Positions 48,109-58,977 of a stretch of DNA of 64,000 nt are shown one piece after another (position 1 is the stretch's first letter; each line of letters begins with the position of its first letter). Under the pieces are notes generated by a model. That model searched no databases. It was not told the DNA's origin and saw only the letters and a list, made by a program, of their open reading frames with translations. The position numbers were made by a program, and so were the translations under genes. The stretch is taken from positions 930,001 to 994,000 of the forward strand of contig JAACJP010000004.1 in assembly GCA_013368375.1 (NCBI GenBank). Reading direction: 5' to 3'. This stretch comes from Tricholomella constricta. Lineage: Eukaryota; Basidiomycota; Agaricomycetes; Agaricales; Lyophyllaceae.

Positions 48109-49954
48109 ATGCCGCCCAAATCAATATTTCGCCAGCCAGGCGCAAGACATTTCCAGCTCGTCCATCGCTCTCAAAGGGATCCCCTCATTCATGATCCAGA
48201 TGCAAGTAAACATGTTCTCAAGCCCATTGAGCGCGAGAATGCCAAAAAAGTGCGTAAAATCCCCGATCTCTCGACAAAAGTTGATTTCGCGATCTAGGGA
48301 AAAACTCGTACAGATCTCGAGTCCATCCTACCGTCATCGGAAATAATAAATGACAAGCTTGCAAGCGTTGGCGAAGCCGCTATCTACGGCGTCTATTACG
48401 ATGATACCGAATACAACTACATGCAGCATCTCCGTGCCGTCGGCGTCCAAGAAGATGGAATTGAAAGCGTCCTAATCGAGGCCCCGTCCACCTCGAAATC
48501 CTCGAAATCCCAGGCAAAAAAGACTAAAGGAATTGAGATGCGCGACCTTCCTCAAGAGGTCTTGGCATCTAAATCAGAACTACCAAGGACCTATGAATCG
48601 CAGCAGGCCGTTCCAGAAGAAATTGCAGGATTTCAGCCTGACATGGACCCTCACCTTCGACAAGTCCTAGAGGCCCTAGATGACGATGATTTTGTGAACG
48701 ATGATTTAGACGATGATTTCTTCGGTGAGCTTGTGGCCGATGGCGAGCGGGCAAGCGATGAAGAGGTTGCTTTCGAATTCGAGGAAGACAGCTATAAGGG
48801 ATCGCAAGCTCCGGAGGGAGATGTTATAGGGGAGGAGGGTGGGTGGGAGCAACGGTTTGCGCAGTTTAAACAGGCGCAGAAGGACAAGCAGGCTCAGAGT
48901 GACGATGGGTACGATGGATCGGAAGGAGGTGACACCGTCGGAACGCTGCCCGCAATGTCGGTTATTGGGGGCAAGAAGCGACGAAAGGGAACGAGCGACG
49001 CTTCCGGCTATTCCATGAGCAGCTCTTCAATGTATCGTAATGAAGCGCTCCAAACTCTAGACGAACGTTTCGACCAGGTATGTATTGACTTGCCCAGATC
49101 TGTATGTGGCTCACCCGGCCCTGCAGATGATCATAAAACAATACAACGAAGAAGAAGATACTCCTGAGGAGGATGGGAATGACTCAGACGAAGCACCAGA
49201 ACTTATTACCTCTCGCGAGGATTTCGAATCGATGATGGATGAATTCCTCAATGATTACGAAATCCTTGGGCGAAAAATGAAGCTTAAGCTTGCTGGCGAG
49301 ACGGGCGCTGAAAAACTAGACACAATCCGCCGTGCTATGGGTCAGGACGAACGAGTACGAATCGGCAACCTGGAAGACAGCGAGGATGATGACGATATTT
49401 TAATGCCACTGGATGTAGATGATAAGAAGGATCGATGGGATTGTGAAACGATACTGAGTGAGTTCGCCGTCCCGCTCATTCGTACTAGACTAATCGTTCT
49501 CGACAGCAACATATTCGAATCTCGAGAACCACCCACGTCTCTTACGGGCTCGCGATCCAAAACCCATCGCCAAAATTCATTTAGATCCTAAAACTGGCTT
49601 CCCGACTATGGTTAATCCCGTTGAGAAAACCCAACTGAAGAGCAAGTCAACCCGAGGCCATAGTTCTTTCCAGGAGTCAGACGATGACTCTGATTACGAT
49701 ACCGATACACCAGGTATGACTCTGGCATTTCTATTACGTTGCAGCGGCTTAAGTGTATAACTGCAGCCCGCCAAACGATCGCACGTCCACGAGATGAGTC
49801 AAAGGAAGACAAGAAAGCACGAAAGGCCGCCGTAAAAGCTGAAAGACAGACACGACGCGCGGACAAGAAAGCGGTCAAGGAGCAGTTTGGGGCCGAACTC
49901 AAATCACAAAAGCGTACTATCGGGAACAAGGAGAAACGGCTGAAGAAACTCTGA
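48109..49954 (+). CDS. LTV1: 40S ribosome biogenesis factor LTV1
   Basis: Exon 1, MPPKSIFRQPGARHFQLVHR and so on to ENAKK, joins GKTRTDLESILPSSEIINDK through a 48-base intron (48249-48296). This splice removes the apparent early stop at 48295. The acidic middle (VLEALDDDDFVNDDLDDDFF) is typical. LDERFDQ then splices to MIIKQYNEEEDTPEE and ESMMDEFLNDYEILGRKMKL. The basic C-terminus reads EDKKARKAAVKAERQTRRAD and ELKSQKRTIGNKEKRLKKL. LTV1 escorts the pre-40S subunit and must be phosphorylated and released before maturation. Its last 130 coding bases begin the segment that is tandemly duplicated downstream. Confidence 0.93.
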
Positions 49955-52900
49955 GCGGTGCACGGGGGGTCTTGTATCTGATTGGATGCACCAGTCGCGG
50001 TAAAATAGAACTTGTGATCACCGTCACGTTGCATTCAAAGTGGGCTGAGATATCTGCCAAACGCATCTTAGTTGGCAACCCCCATCGATTACTCCACTCA
50101 CCAACTCTACCCTCAGAATGACATTCATGCCAAATCTTAGTACATCGTTGCTGTTACTCACGATTATCGTAGTTCTTCTCCCAGTCGAGACCTACGCATT
50201 CGGTGCTGGTGATATACCCGACTTTGCGTACCTGAATGGTTGGTGATACCATCTTCAATATCGATACCGCTTAACCCTTCGCGCACAGATAAGGCCTTTA
50301 GACATGGTGATATTGAGAGCATTTTGGAGACTCTGATTAAGAGTGCTGGAGGAGTCGCCACTGGCGGTGGACTTTTGCAATTTGCATCTTCCATGATACA
50401 GGAAGCCTCCGGCGGTGCCAGGTTTACCAAGAGCGACATCAAGAAAGTTTACTTCGTGAGTTGAATTATAGTTATACTCAAGTTGATCGCTGAATCTAGT
50501 CATATCCAGGGGAATTGGCTGCGAGACTATTCTCAGGTTTGCCCGCATGCCTCCACATCAAAACATAGCTTAACGATCGATCTAGGCTCTGGATATCGCA
50601 GGCCTGAGTAAACTGACTGCTGACACGCTCGTTCTAGTCGTTTCAGTACTTGGATTCATGGTATGAGACACATACCTCGGTCCATTTCCAATCCGAAAAT
50701 AAAACACTTTCTTCGCAGACTTTTGGCTTTGCGACAGAGGAATTTCAAGTAACTGCCGATCGTATTGGGGTTTACCTTCCAGTTGTAAGTCGTTCAAAGT
50801 TTCGCTGCACACTTGACGTACCAATGATGTAATTCTCCAGGAACACATTGACAATCCCAAGTACGCATCGACACATCTAATTTGATATATTTCTCACATC
50901 CCACATAGAGGTTATGCTGCGAAGGAAGGCGATGCCCGCCAAATCCACCCCAAACTTCGTCCACCTGTCGATGATCGCGAACTCGAAATCGATGAACGCA
51001 CGGGCATGAAGGTATGTTGCTTTCATGATGTCACATATCCGGCTCTCATGGTGTGCAGAACTATATGGCGACAGAGGACCAAGGATGGGACTCTTCCACC
51101 GCTTTTATCAGACGCACTTTCCGTGCTTGTATCGAACACGGACGTCGTGCAGGCGGCAGTGAAGGAGCGGACCTATGGGAGGCATACCGCCTTCTTGGGA
51201 CGGGCCTTCATACTATGGAAGATTTGCTAGCGCACAGCAACTGGTGTGAAGTGGCACTCAGGAAGCTTGGGCATGAGGAGGTCTTCTGCCATGTTGGAGC
51301 CAATGGTAGGGTCTTACCCCTCTGATAAATTTCACCCGACAAATCCTGTCAATTCTCAGTCATGATCGACACTCCGAACGGTCCAGCACCCCCCATCATC
51401 ACAGGGACTTTTGGCGGTAAATCGGAACGTCCTTTCACATTCTGACGACCAATCGATTGATTTCCTTAGGTGCCGATTTCATCCACTCACTTGTGGGAGA
51501 AGCGACGGAGTGAGCCTCATAGTCTTCGTTGCGATTATTCTGGCGCTGACGCGCAAGGGCACGTATAGTAAATTGAGTCAAGCAAGTGTGACCGATCTTT
51601 CGCAGAAGATGACCCAGGTATGTTGGCGATATCATCTAAGTTACTTGCAATAACGCGATTCTCAATAGGCATCTGGAGGCAATGAGGAAGGTGACCTGGC
51701 AAAGTTGAAAGCCATTCTCAGTGAACTTCCCATTGGTGGCGGCGACGACAAGGTCAACCAGGGTGAAGAAATGCATGAGCAAGCCAAGGCCTATAATTTC
51801 GACCCAGACAACGTTGCGCCACCTGAGGTGCAAGAGCAATTGCTCAACTTGTTGAAGTGGCGCGATCAAGTGTACAGGGACGTCGTGGCTCAAGTGGAGA
51901 TGGTACCTGGCCTGACGGACTTGATCGACGAGCTCACCAACGCGCTCAACGCATGTAAGGATCAGGTGTCTTTCTTACATTCTGATCCAGTAATCGTGCT
52001 GCCTAGATGTATATACTATCATGTCTCCATATATCGCGGTATGTACATTACGAAGATGTATATTTCGAAGCTAATTATACTCCGCCAGCCAATCCTGCAA
52101 CAAGCCACAGGGGTTCTCGGTGAAGGAAGCAAAGCGGTCATCGATTCCGGAGATCAGTTTGAGGTTTGTGTGATGAAATGGTCTATACAACTTATCATTT
52201 TTGAACGTCGGCTTTACACAGGTATTCGAGAACGATGACGCATCCGACCCAACGCACAGTTTCCTTTCCAAGGTTCGCTGGATCATTCGTTTGGGTCGAA
52301 TTTTTGCTAATTCATGTCTAGGATCACTTCGATCTCATATTGAACGAACCAGCAGGCAAAATCGCGCAATTGATTGTCGAGCATACTGTGAATTTGATTG
52401 TTCCGGCTTGGGCTGATGATAGCGATGCAGACCAAGTGATCAACCAGGTCCGTAATTTTGATTTCGAGGAGTCCAAACTAACCTTTCTTTCAGATCCTTG
52501 AGGCTTTTCATCACCCCTACTATGCCACCGGTGATTCAAACATTCAGCGCCAAATGTTCGACCACATGGAAAGATGGATCGGTGGATTAGGAGATGAGGG
52601 AACCCAGGAAGTCATCGGGCGCTTGACCAAGGTCCGCCCATATTCTTTATGCAGGCCAGACTTCTCAATTGACGTTTGGTTTCTAGGACAGCGTTCGCAA
52701 CGGACTTAACAAACGACCGGGGTCTGAGAATGAGCCACATGACGAGCCTGGGTATGGCAGCCATAGCCACGGTGGTCATAGCCATGGAGGCGCTACGTAC
52801 AGACCCCCTACCGATGGCGGTTACCAGAGTCAACAAAGTCAGTATGGGCAGAGCGAGTCTCAGGGTATGCGTATTGCTTTGATATTGGCCCCAAACTGAT

Positions 52901-53384
52901 GTCGACAATTAAAGGCTACGGCACCGAGTCATCCAACCAGTATGGTCAGGAGGACGATTCTCGGTCGAACAACCAGTATGGATCGGGCAACCAGTACGGG
53001 TCTGGCAACGAGTACTCGACTGATCGCACATCCGGCGACACGCAGTCGCGCTACGGTGACGAGCAGTCGCGCTACGGTGACGAGCAGTCGCGCTACGGTG
53101 ACGAGCAGTCGCGCTACGGTGACGAGCAGTCGCGCTACGGTGACGAGCAGTCGCGCTACGGTGACGAGCAGTCGCGCTACGGTGACGAGCAGTCGCGCTA
53201 CGGTGACGAGCAGACACGCTACGGTGATGAGCAGCCGCGCTACGGTGACGAGCAGAGTGGGTATAGCCCCAGTTACGACAATCAGTCTGGTCACGACAAC
53301 CAGGGTGAATCGCGTTATGGCCAAGTCGAGAGCGGTTACGGATCTGAAACCCAGTACTCCGCTGGGCGCGATAATTACGGCGAG
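49823..53384 (+). repeat. Tandem duplication, unit 1 (LTV1 tail plus het-C)
   Basis: From AAGGC in the LTV1 last exon to the GAG codon at 53382-53384, this segment matches 53387-56849 in order and orientation. The match includes introns and the intergenic sequence. By eye roughly nine in ten bases agree outside the minisatellite. The offset is 3,564 at the LTV1 tail and 3,544 at the het-C start codon. Confidence 0.88.
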
Positions 53385-53387
53385 TGA
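50118..53387 (+). CDS. het-C: HET-C protein, copy 1 (C-terminally truncated)
   Basis: About 17 small exons encode some 780 aa. A signal peptide (MTFMPNLSTSLLLLTIIVVL) precedes AFGAGDIPDFAYLNDKAFRH, the start of the Het-C domain. Further pieces are GNWLRDYSQALDIAG, EEFQVTADRIGVYLPVEHID, TAFIRRTFRACIEHGRRAGG, GTGLHTMEDLLAHSNWCEVA and NEPAGKIAQLIVEHTVNLIV. The tail is Gly/Tyr/Gln-rich and contains ten heptapeptides of type SRYGDEQ. The frame ends at GRDNYGE with a TGA made at the duplication junction, so the last 240 or so residues of copy 2 are absent. HET-C proteins are known from ascomycetes as glycine-rich, secreted-type proteins that take part in heterokaryon incompatibility. A similar self-recognition role here is inference. 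All splice sites I checked are intact. Confidence 0.88.
53046..53255 (+). repeat. 21-bp minisatellite, ten copies, in het-C copy 1
   Basis: Ten head-to-tail 21-base units encode SRYGDEQ eight times, then TRYGDEQ and PRYGDEQ. The first eight are nearly identical. Copy 2 of het-C has a single matching heptad (SRYGEEQ near 56692), so the array expanded after or at the duplication. Unit length is a multiple of three, which keeps the frame. Confidence 0.95.
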
Positions 53388-56300
53388 AGGCTGCGGTCAA
53401 AGCTGAAAGACAGACAAGACGCACGGACAAGAAAGCAGTCGAGGAGCAGTTTGGGGCTGAACTCAAATCACAATATCAGGAACAAATTTAAAGAGAAACG
53501 GCTGAAGAAACTCTGATTGGTGCAAGGGTCTTGAATCTGATTGGATGTAGATTAGATGTATTTGTGATCACCATGACGTCCGTTGCATTCAGAGTCTGGG
53601 ATATCTGCCAAACGCAACTCCCATCGATTACACCACCCACAAACATCAATCTACCTTCAGAATGACATTCATGCCAAATCTTAGTACATCGTTGCTGTTA
53701 CTCACGATTATCGTAGTTCTTCTCCCAGTCGAGACCTACGCCTTCGGTGCTGGTGATATACCCGACTTTGCGTACCTGAATGGTTGGTGATATCATCTTC
53801 AATATCGATACCGCTTATCCCTTCGCGTCCAGATAAGGCCTTCAGACATGGTGACATCGAGAGTATTTTGGAGACTCTGGTCAAAAATGCTGGAGGAGTC
53901 GCCACTGGCGGTGGAATTTTGCAATTTGCACATTCCATGATACAGCAGGCTTCCGGCGGCGCCAAATTTACCAAGAGCGACATCAAGAAAGTTTACTTCG
54001 TGAGTTGTACTGTTTCACCCACAAGTTGATTGCTGAATGTAGTGATATTCAGGGAAATTGGCTGCGAGACTATTCTCAGGTTTGCCCACATGCCTCACAC
54101 ATCAAAACATAGCTTGAAGATCGATTTAGGCTCTGGATATCGCAGGCCTCAGTAAACTGAGTGCTGACACGCTCGTTCTAGTCGTTTCAGTACTTGGGTT
54201 CATGGTATGAGACGCATACATTGGTCCAATTTCAACCCAACCATATAACACTTTCTTCGCAGACGTTTGGCTTTGCCACGGAGGAATTTCAAGTGACTGC
54301 TGATCGTATTGGGGTTTACCTTCCTGTTGTAAGTCGTACAAAAGCTTGCTGCACATTGGACGTACCAGTGATGTAATTTGCCAGGAACACATTGACAATC
54401 CCAAGTACGCATCAACACTTCTATCTTGATTTGTTATTCACATCCCACACAGAGGTTATGCTGCGAAGGAAGGCGATGCCCGCCAATTCCACCCAAAACT
54501 TCGTCCGCCTGTCGATGATCGTGAACTCGAAATCGACGAACGCACGGGTATGAAGGTGTGTTGCTTTCATTATGTCACATATCCGGCTCTCATGGTTTGC
54601 AGAACTATATGGCGACAGAGGACCAAGGATGGGACTCTTCCACCGCCTTTATCAGACGCACTTTCCGTGCTTGTATCGAATATGGACGTCGTGCAGGTGG
54701 CCGTGAAGGAGCGGACCTATGGGAGGCATATCGCCTTCTCGGAACGGGCCTTCATACTATGGAAGATTTGCTAGCGCACAGCAACTGGTGTGAAGTGGCA
54801 CTTAAGAAACTCGGGCATGAGGAGGTCTTCTGTCACGTTGGAGATAATGGTAGGGGTTCATTCACCTGATGAAATTTACCTGACAAATTCTATCAATTCT
54901 CAGTCACGATCGACACCCCGAACGGCCCAGCACCCCCCCTCATCACAGGGACATTTGGTGGTAAATCGAAACATCCTTTCACAGTCTGACGACCAAATCA
55001 TTTAATTTCCCCAGGTGCCGATTTCGTTCACTCACTTATGGGAGAAGCGACAGAGTGAGCTTCATAGTCCTCGTTGCCATTATTCTGGCGCTGACGCGCA
55101 GTGCACGCATAGTAAATTAAGTCAAGCAAGTGTAACCGATCTTTCGCTGAAGATGAGCCAGGTATGTCGGCGATATCATCCACGTTACTTGCGATAACGC
55201 GAATTTCATCAGGCATCTGGAGGCAATGAGGAGGGTAACGTGGCAAAGTTGAAAGCCATTCTCAGTAAACTCCCCATTGGTGGCGGCGACGACAAGGTCA
55301 ACCAGGGTGAAGAAATGCACAAGCAAGCCAAGGGCTATCATTTCGACCCAGACAACATCGCGCCACCCGAGGTGCAACAGCAATTGCTTAGTTTGTTGAA
55401 GTGGCGCGATCAAGTGTATCGGGATGTCGTAGCCAAGATGGAGATGGTGCCTGGCCTGACGGACCTGCTCGACGAGCTCACCAACGCTCTCAACGCATGT
55501 AAGGATTGGGCGTCTCTTTTACATTCTGATTTAGTAATCGTGCTGCTCAGATGTCTACACTGTCATCTCTCCGTATATCGCGGTACGTACATCACGAAGA
55601 TCCATATCTCGAAACTAAATAGACTCCGTTAGCCAATCCTGCAACAAGCCACAGGGGTTCTCGGTGAAGGGAGCAAAGCGGTCATCGATTCCGAAGATCA
55701 GTTTGAGGTTTGTAAGGATTGGTCTGTACAACTTTTCATTTTTGACGTCAGCTTTCCATAGGTATTCGACAACCCCGACGCATCCGACCCAACGCACAGT
55801 TTCCTTTCCAAGGTTCGCTGAATTTTTCGTTTGGGTCGAATTTCTGCTAATTTTTGTCCAGGATCACTTCGACCTTATATTGAACGAACCAGCAGGCAAA
55901 ATCGCGCAATTGATTGTCGAGCATACTGTGAATTTCATTGTGCCGGCTTGGGCTGATGATAGCGATGCAGACCAAGTGATCAACCAGGTCCGTAAACTTC
56001 GCTTCGACGAGGTTCAAATTTACCTTTCTTCCAGATCCTTGAGGCTTTTCATCACCCCTACTATGCCACTGGTAATTCGAACATTCAGCGCCAAATGTTC
56101 GACCATATGGATAGATGGATCGGCGGATTAGGACATGAGGGAGCCCGGGAAATCATCGGGCGCTTGACCAAGGTCCGCCCCGCCGATATTCTTTATGCAG
56201 GCCAGACTTCTTAATCGAAGTTGGGTATTTAGGACAGCGTTCGCAACGGACTTAACAAACGACCGGGGTCTGAGAATGAGCCGCACGACGAGCCTGGTTA

Positions 56301-56849
56301 TGGCAGCCATAAGCACGGTGGTCATAGCCATGGAGGCGCTACGTACAAACCTCCTACCGGTGGCGGTTACCAGAGCCAACAAAGCCAGTATGGGCAGAGC
56401 CAGTCTCAGGGTATGCGTATTGCTTTGATATTGGTCCCAAGCTGATGTCGACAATTAAAGGCTATGGCACCGAGTCATCCAGCCGGTATGGTCAGGAGGG
56501 CGATTCTCGGTCGAACAACCAGTATGGGTCGGGTAACCAGTACGGCTCTAGCAATCAGCAGCGTTCGGACAGCCAGTACGGCTCTGCTACTACATATGGC
56601 TCTGGTCGAGCCCGCCAAGATGAAGGCGAATATGGCTCCAGGCCGTCTAGGAACGAGTACTCGACTGGCCGCACATCCGGCGAAACGCAGTCGCGCTACG
56701 GTGAAGAGCAGAGTGGATATGGCTCTAGGCGTTCCGATAACGACAATTCGTCAGGTCGCGGTAATCAGGGTGAACCGCGCTATGGCCAAGTCGAGAGCGG
56801 TCATGGATCCAGGCGCTCTGAGACCCATGGGCGCGATAATTACGGCGAG
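53385..56849 (+). repeat. Tandem duplication, unit 2
   Basis: Second copy of the LTV1-tail plus het-C segment. It starts at the junction with copy 1 and ends where copy 1 lost its C-terminal coding part (GGCGAG at 56844-56849). Beyond 56849 the het-C tail is present only once. Confidence 0.85.
53387..53516 (+). pseudogene. LTV1: Duplicated LTV1 3' end, broken
   Basis: The sequence matches the last exon of LTV1 from the codons of KAAVKAERQTRRADKKAV to the stop CTCTGA. A small deletion with substitutions after ELKSQ shifts the frame and brings an early stop (TAA near 53490). There is no LTV1 start or upstream exon, so it is a relic carried by the duplication. Confidence 0.85.
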
Positions 56850-57575
56850 TCGCGCCAGAGTCAACAGGAGAGTGGGTACGGATCCAGGCGCTCTGAAACC
56901 GAGTATGGCGAATCGCGCAAGAGCCAACAGGAGAGTGGGTACGGATCCAGGCGCTCTGAAACCGAGTACGGCGAATCGCGCAAGGGTCAACAGGAGAGTG
57001 GGTACGGATCCAAGCGCTCTGAAAACAAGTACGGCGAATCGGACTACCGCTCGAAACGTTCCGACAATGAATCTTTCTCCGGTAATACCGAGCTCTCCGG
57101 AGAGAACAGATCATATTACTCTCCAGGTAACACTTACGGCTCCAGTCAAGGTCAGCAGGGGTACAATGAAAGGAAAGGATATGGATCTGAGCGCCAGGGT
57201 TCCGGCCGTCGCGACGATGGTGACGACTCTGACGATTCGGACAAGAAGAAGAAGAAGAAGAAACGCGGCTCTCGCGAAGAGGATTCGTCTCGCCAGGCAA
57301 CGAGTGGTTATGCACCGAGCTACTCTCAGTCCGCCGGCACGCAACAGGGTTACGGAGGAGGGGGTTATGGTTCATCTGGATATGGCGGAGGAAGGTCGGA
57401 AGAAAGATCCTACGAAAGTTCAGGATACAACCGCGGAGACGAACACAAGGAGCGCTCGTATGGACGTGGCGGTCGTAACGAAACTTTCGGAGTGGAGAAC
57501 CTGGGATTCAATGATTCCAACGACTCGGACGATGAAGAGAAACGTCGCCGCCACCGCAGGAAGGACAGCGATTGA
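53662..57575 (+). CDS. het-C: HET-C protein, copy 2 (full length)
   Basis: Exon structure is the same as in copy 1, with the same signal peptide and Het-C domain, giving about 990 aa. Differences from copy 1 are scattered through exons and introns (for example VYTVISPYIA for VYTIMSPYIA), which argues against a very recent duplication. The tail carries several repeats of type ESGYGSRRSETEYGESRK, then a lysine run (DKKKKKKKRGSREED), a Gly/Tyr-rich stretch and a basic end RRRHRRKDSD. It also has HGGHSHGG near the start of the tail. The long glycine-rich tail is the usual form in HET-C proteins, so this copy is probably the ancestral 3' end. Incompatibility function is inferred from the family. 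MED11 begins 153 bases downstream. Confidence 0.9.
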
Positions 57576-57728
57576 AACACAACTTTCTCCGTCAAATACA
57601 CTCCAGAGCGCACAAATAAGAGAAGTGTCTACCATATGCATGTACAAGCTAGGACTCGAGTAACCAGTTATTTACTGTAAATATCAGTTTTGTCTGAAAT
57701 TGCCACGCCTTATCCTTTCTCCTTAATC

Positions 57729-58374
57729 ATGACTTCCACACTGGAACAAGAGGCAGAGGCGCTCGACATAGATCCAATTTGGACGACAAGTCGGACAGCT
57801 CGCCAGATTTACGCGTTGGGCGTAGTTGAGAAAGTGCGACCGTTGTGAGGCGCTCAATGATAGCAGGGCTTGCTCACGATAAAATGCAGGATATCACCCG
57901 ATTATTATCCTTGGCCGCTTCCTCCATATCGCTTCTCACTTTGCCTCAGACGGACGGCCCAGACGACAATTTACCCCAAGGCGAAGAACGTTCTGAACAA
58001 TTCGTATTGGAAGTGAGCGAGTACTTCGAGCGCCTCGACGTGAGTACCGACTGCAAACGTGGTGCCTACTTCGCCTCTAATATCTAGCATCACAGTCCAT
58101 CCAAGGAGCGATACGGTCGTCTCTCGCACACATCAGGCATGCTCGAATAGCCCCTTCGGCCATTAACGCGCCTCCGCCCGGCTTTATACCTCCTTCGCTC
58201 GGAGTTGGCCTACCTCAAATTCAGGGCGACGATGGAAAGAAGAATCGCGGTCTTCAAGAAGAGAGAATTGAGCGCGACGCATGGCAAGGCATTTTGGGTG
58301 CACTTACACGCCTCAAGGCTGCCCAAGACGCTGCTAAAAACGGACCGGGACCTTCGAATTCCATGGAAGAGTAA
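57729..58374 (+). CDS. MED11: Mediator complex subunit MED11
   Basis: Three exons. Exon 1 encodes MTSTLEQEAEALDIDPIWTT and SRTARQIYALGVVEK. Exon 2 is DITRLLSLAASSISLLTLPQ through EEVSEYFERLD-like FVLEVSEYFERLD. Exon 3 is SIQGAIRSSLAHIRHARIAP to AAKNGPGPSNSMEE. The N-terminal helix (RQIYALGVVEK, then DITRLLSLAA) and the acidic-then-IRSSLAHIR pattern fit MED11, a small head-module subunit that pairs with MED22 and contacts general transcription factors. The protein is about 165 aa, usual for fungi. Its stop is 84 bases from the convergent TBCA stop, so the 3' ends probably overlap. Confidence 0.82.
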
Positions 58375-58457
58375 GGCCATTGATATACAGTGGGTTATAA
58401 TCAATTACAGTATGTTCTCCTTCTGACCGTGTCTAATGTTCTACATTGATAATGCGT

Positions 58458-58977
58458 TCAAGCACTCGCCTCTTCCAAGATCTGCTCCGCCTTGAGAAGT
58501 TCCTCATCTTGAGCAAGTTGAGGGTCCTTTTTCCCAGCAGCCTAGCATGTCGAAAGGAAAATCGCGATGGGCATATATCGCGAGTCATTAGAATGGGCGT
58601 GACGTACGATGAGGTCCCTCAGTTCACCAGCAGCCTTCCCGAGACGATTGACAGAGTCCGCTATCATCCTAGTTGCTTCCTCCATCATCCTCGTCTGCGT
58701 AGTTCATTGTCCAGGGTTGGAGTTTCGACTTCGTATATAAATTAGGACGCACCCCATTATTAATGTCCCAACCCTCAGCACCGGCGGCGATGAACTTGTC
58801 GAGCTTCCGTTGCTGTTCATCAGCCTCCTTCTTGTATAACGCGTGTTCTTTCGCGAGGCTATCAATGGAGTTAAGATAATAGATGATGCATCGGAGGTCA
58901 AAGAGTTTGCACGATTACCGTTTTACAACACCGCTCTTAATCTTGAGCTGTCGACGGGCAGCAGGCAAGTCGCTCAT
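58458..58977 (-). CDS. TBCA: Tubulin-specific chaperone A (TBCA)
   Basis: Four exons encode MSDLPAARRQLKIKSGVVKR, LAKEHALYKKEADEQQRKLD, KFIAAGAEGWDINNG, then MMEEATRMIADSVNRLGKAA and finally AAGKKDPQLAQDEELLKAEQ to ILEEASA. The whole protein of about 115 aa is a three-helix bundle typical of TBCA (yeast Rbl2). It captures beta-tubulin after release from the chaperonin. The lysine-rich first helix and the W-x2-N-G loop fit the family. Base composition and introns match the neighbours. Confidence 0.88.

Noticed and set aside
48289..48297. Early stop in LTV1
   Set aside because: It lies in a 48-base intron; splicing gives the conserved KK-GKTRTDLE join.
53046..53255. Repeat array that could be mistaken for CRISPR
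   Set aside because: Units are contiguous 21-mers without spacers and lie in a coding exon of a eukaryotic gene.
52909..53466. Long minus-strand and alternate-frame ORFs over the het-C minisatellite
   Set aside because: The 21-bp repeat keeps all frames open; these are shadows of the SRYGDEQ array.
56464..57663. 399-codon alternate frame over the het-C copy 2 tail
   Set aside because: A shadow caused by the repetitive, G/C-rich tail; the Het-C frame continues the spliced domain.
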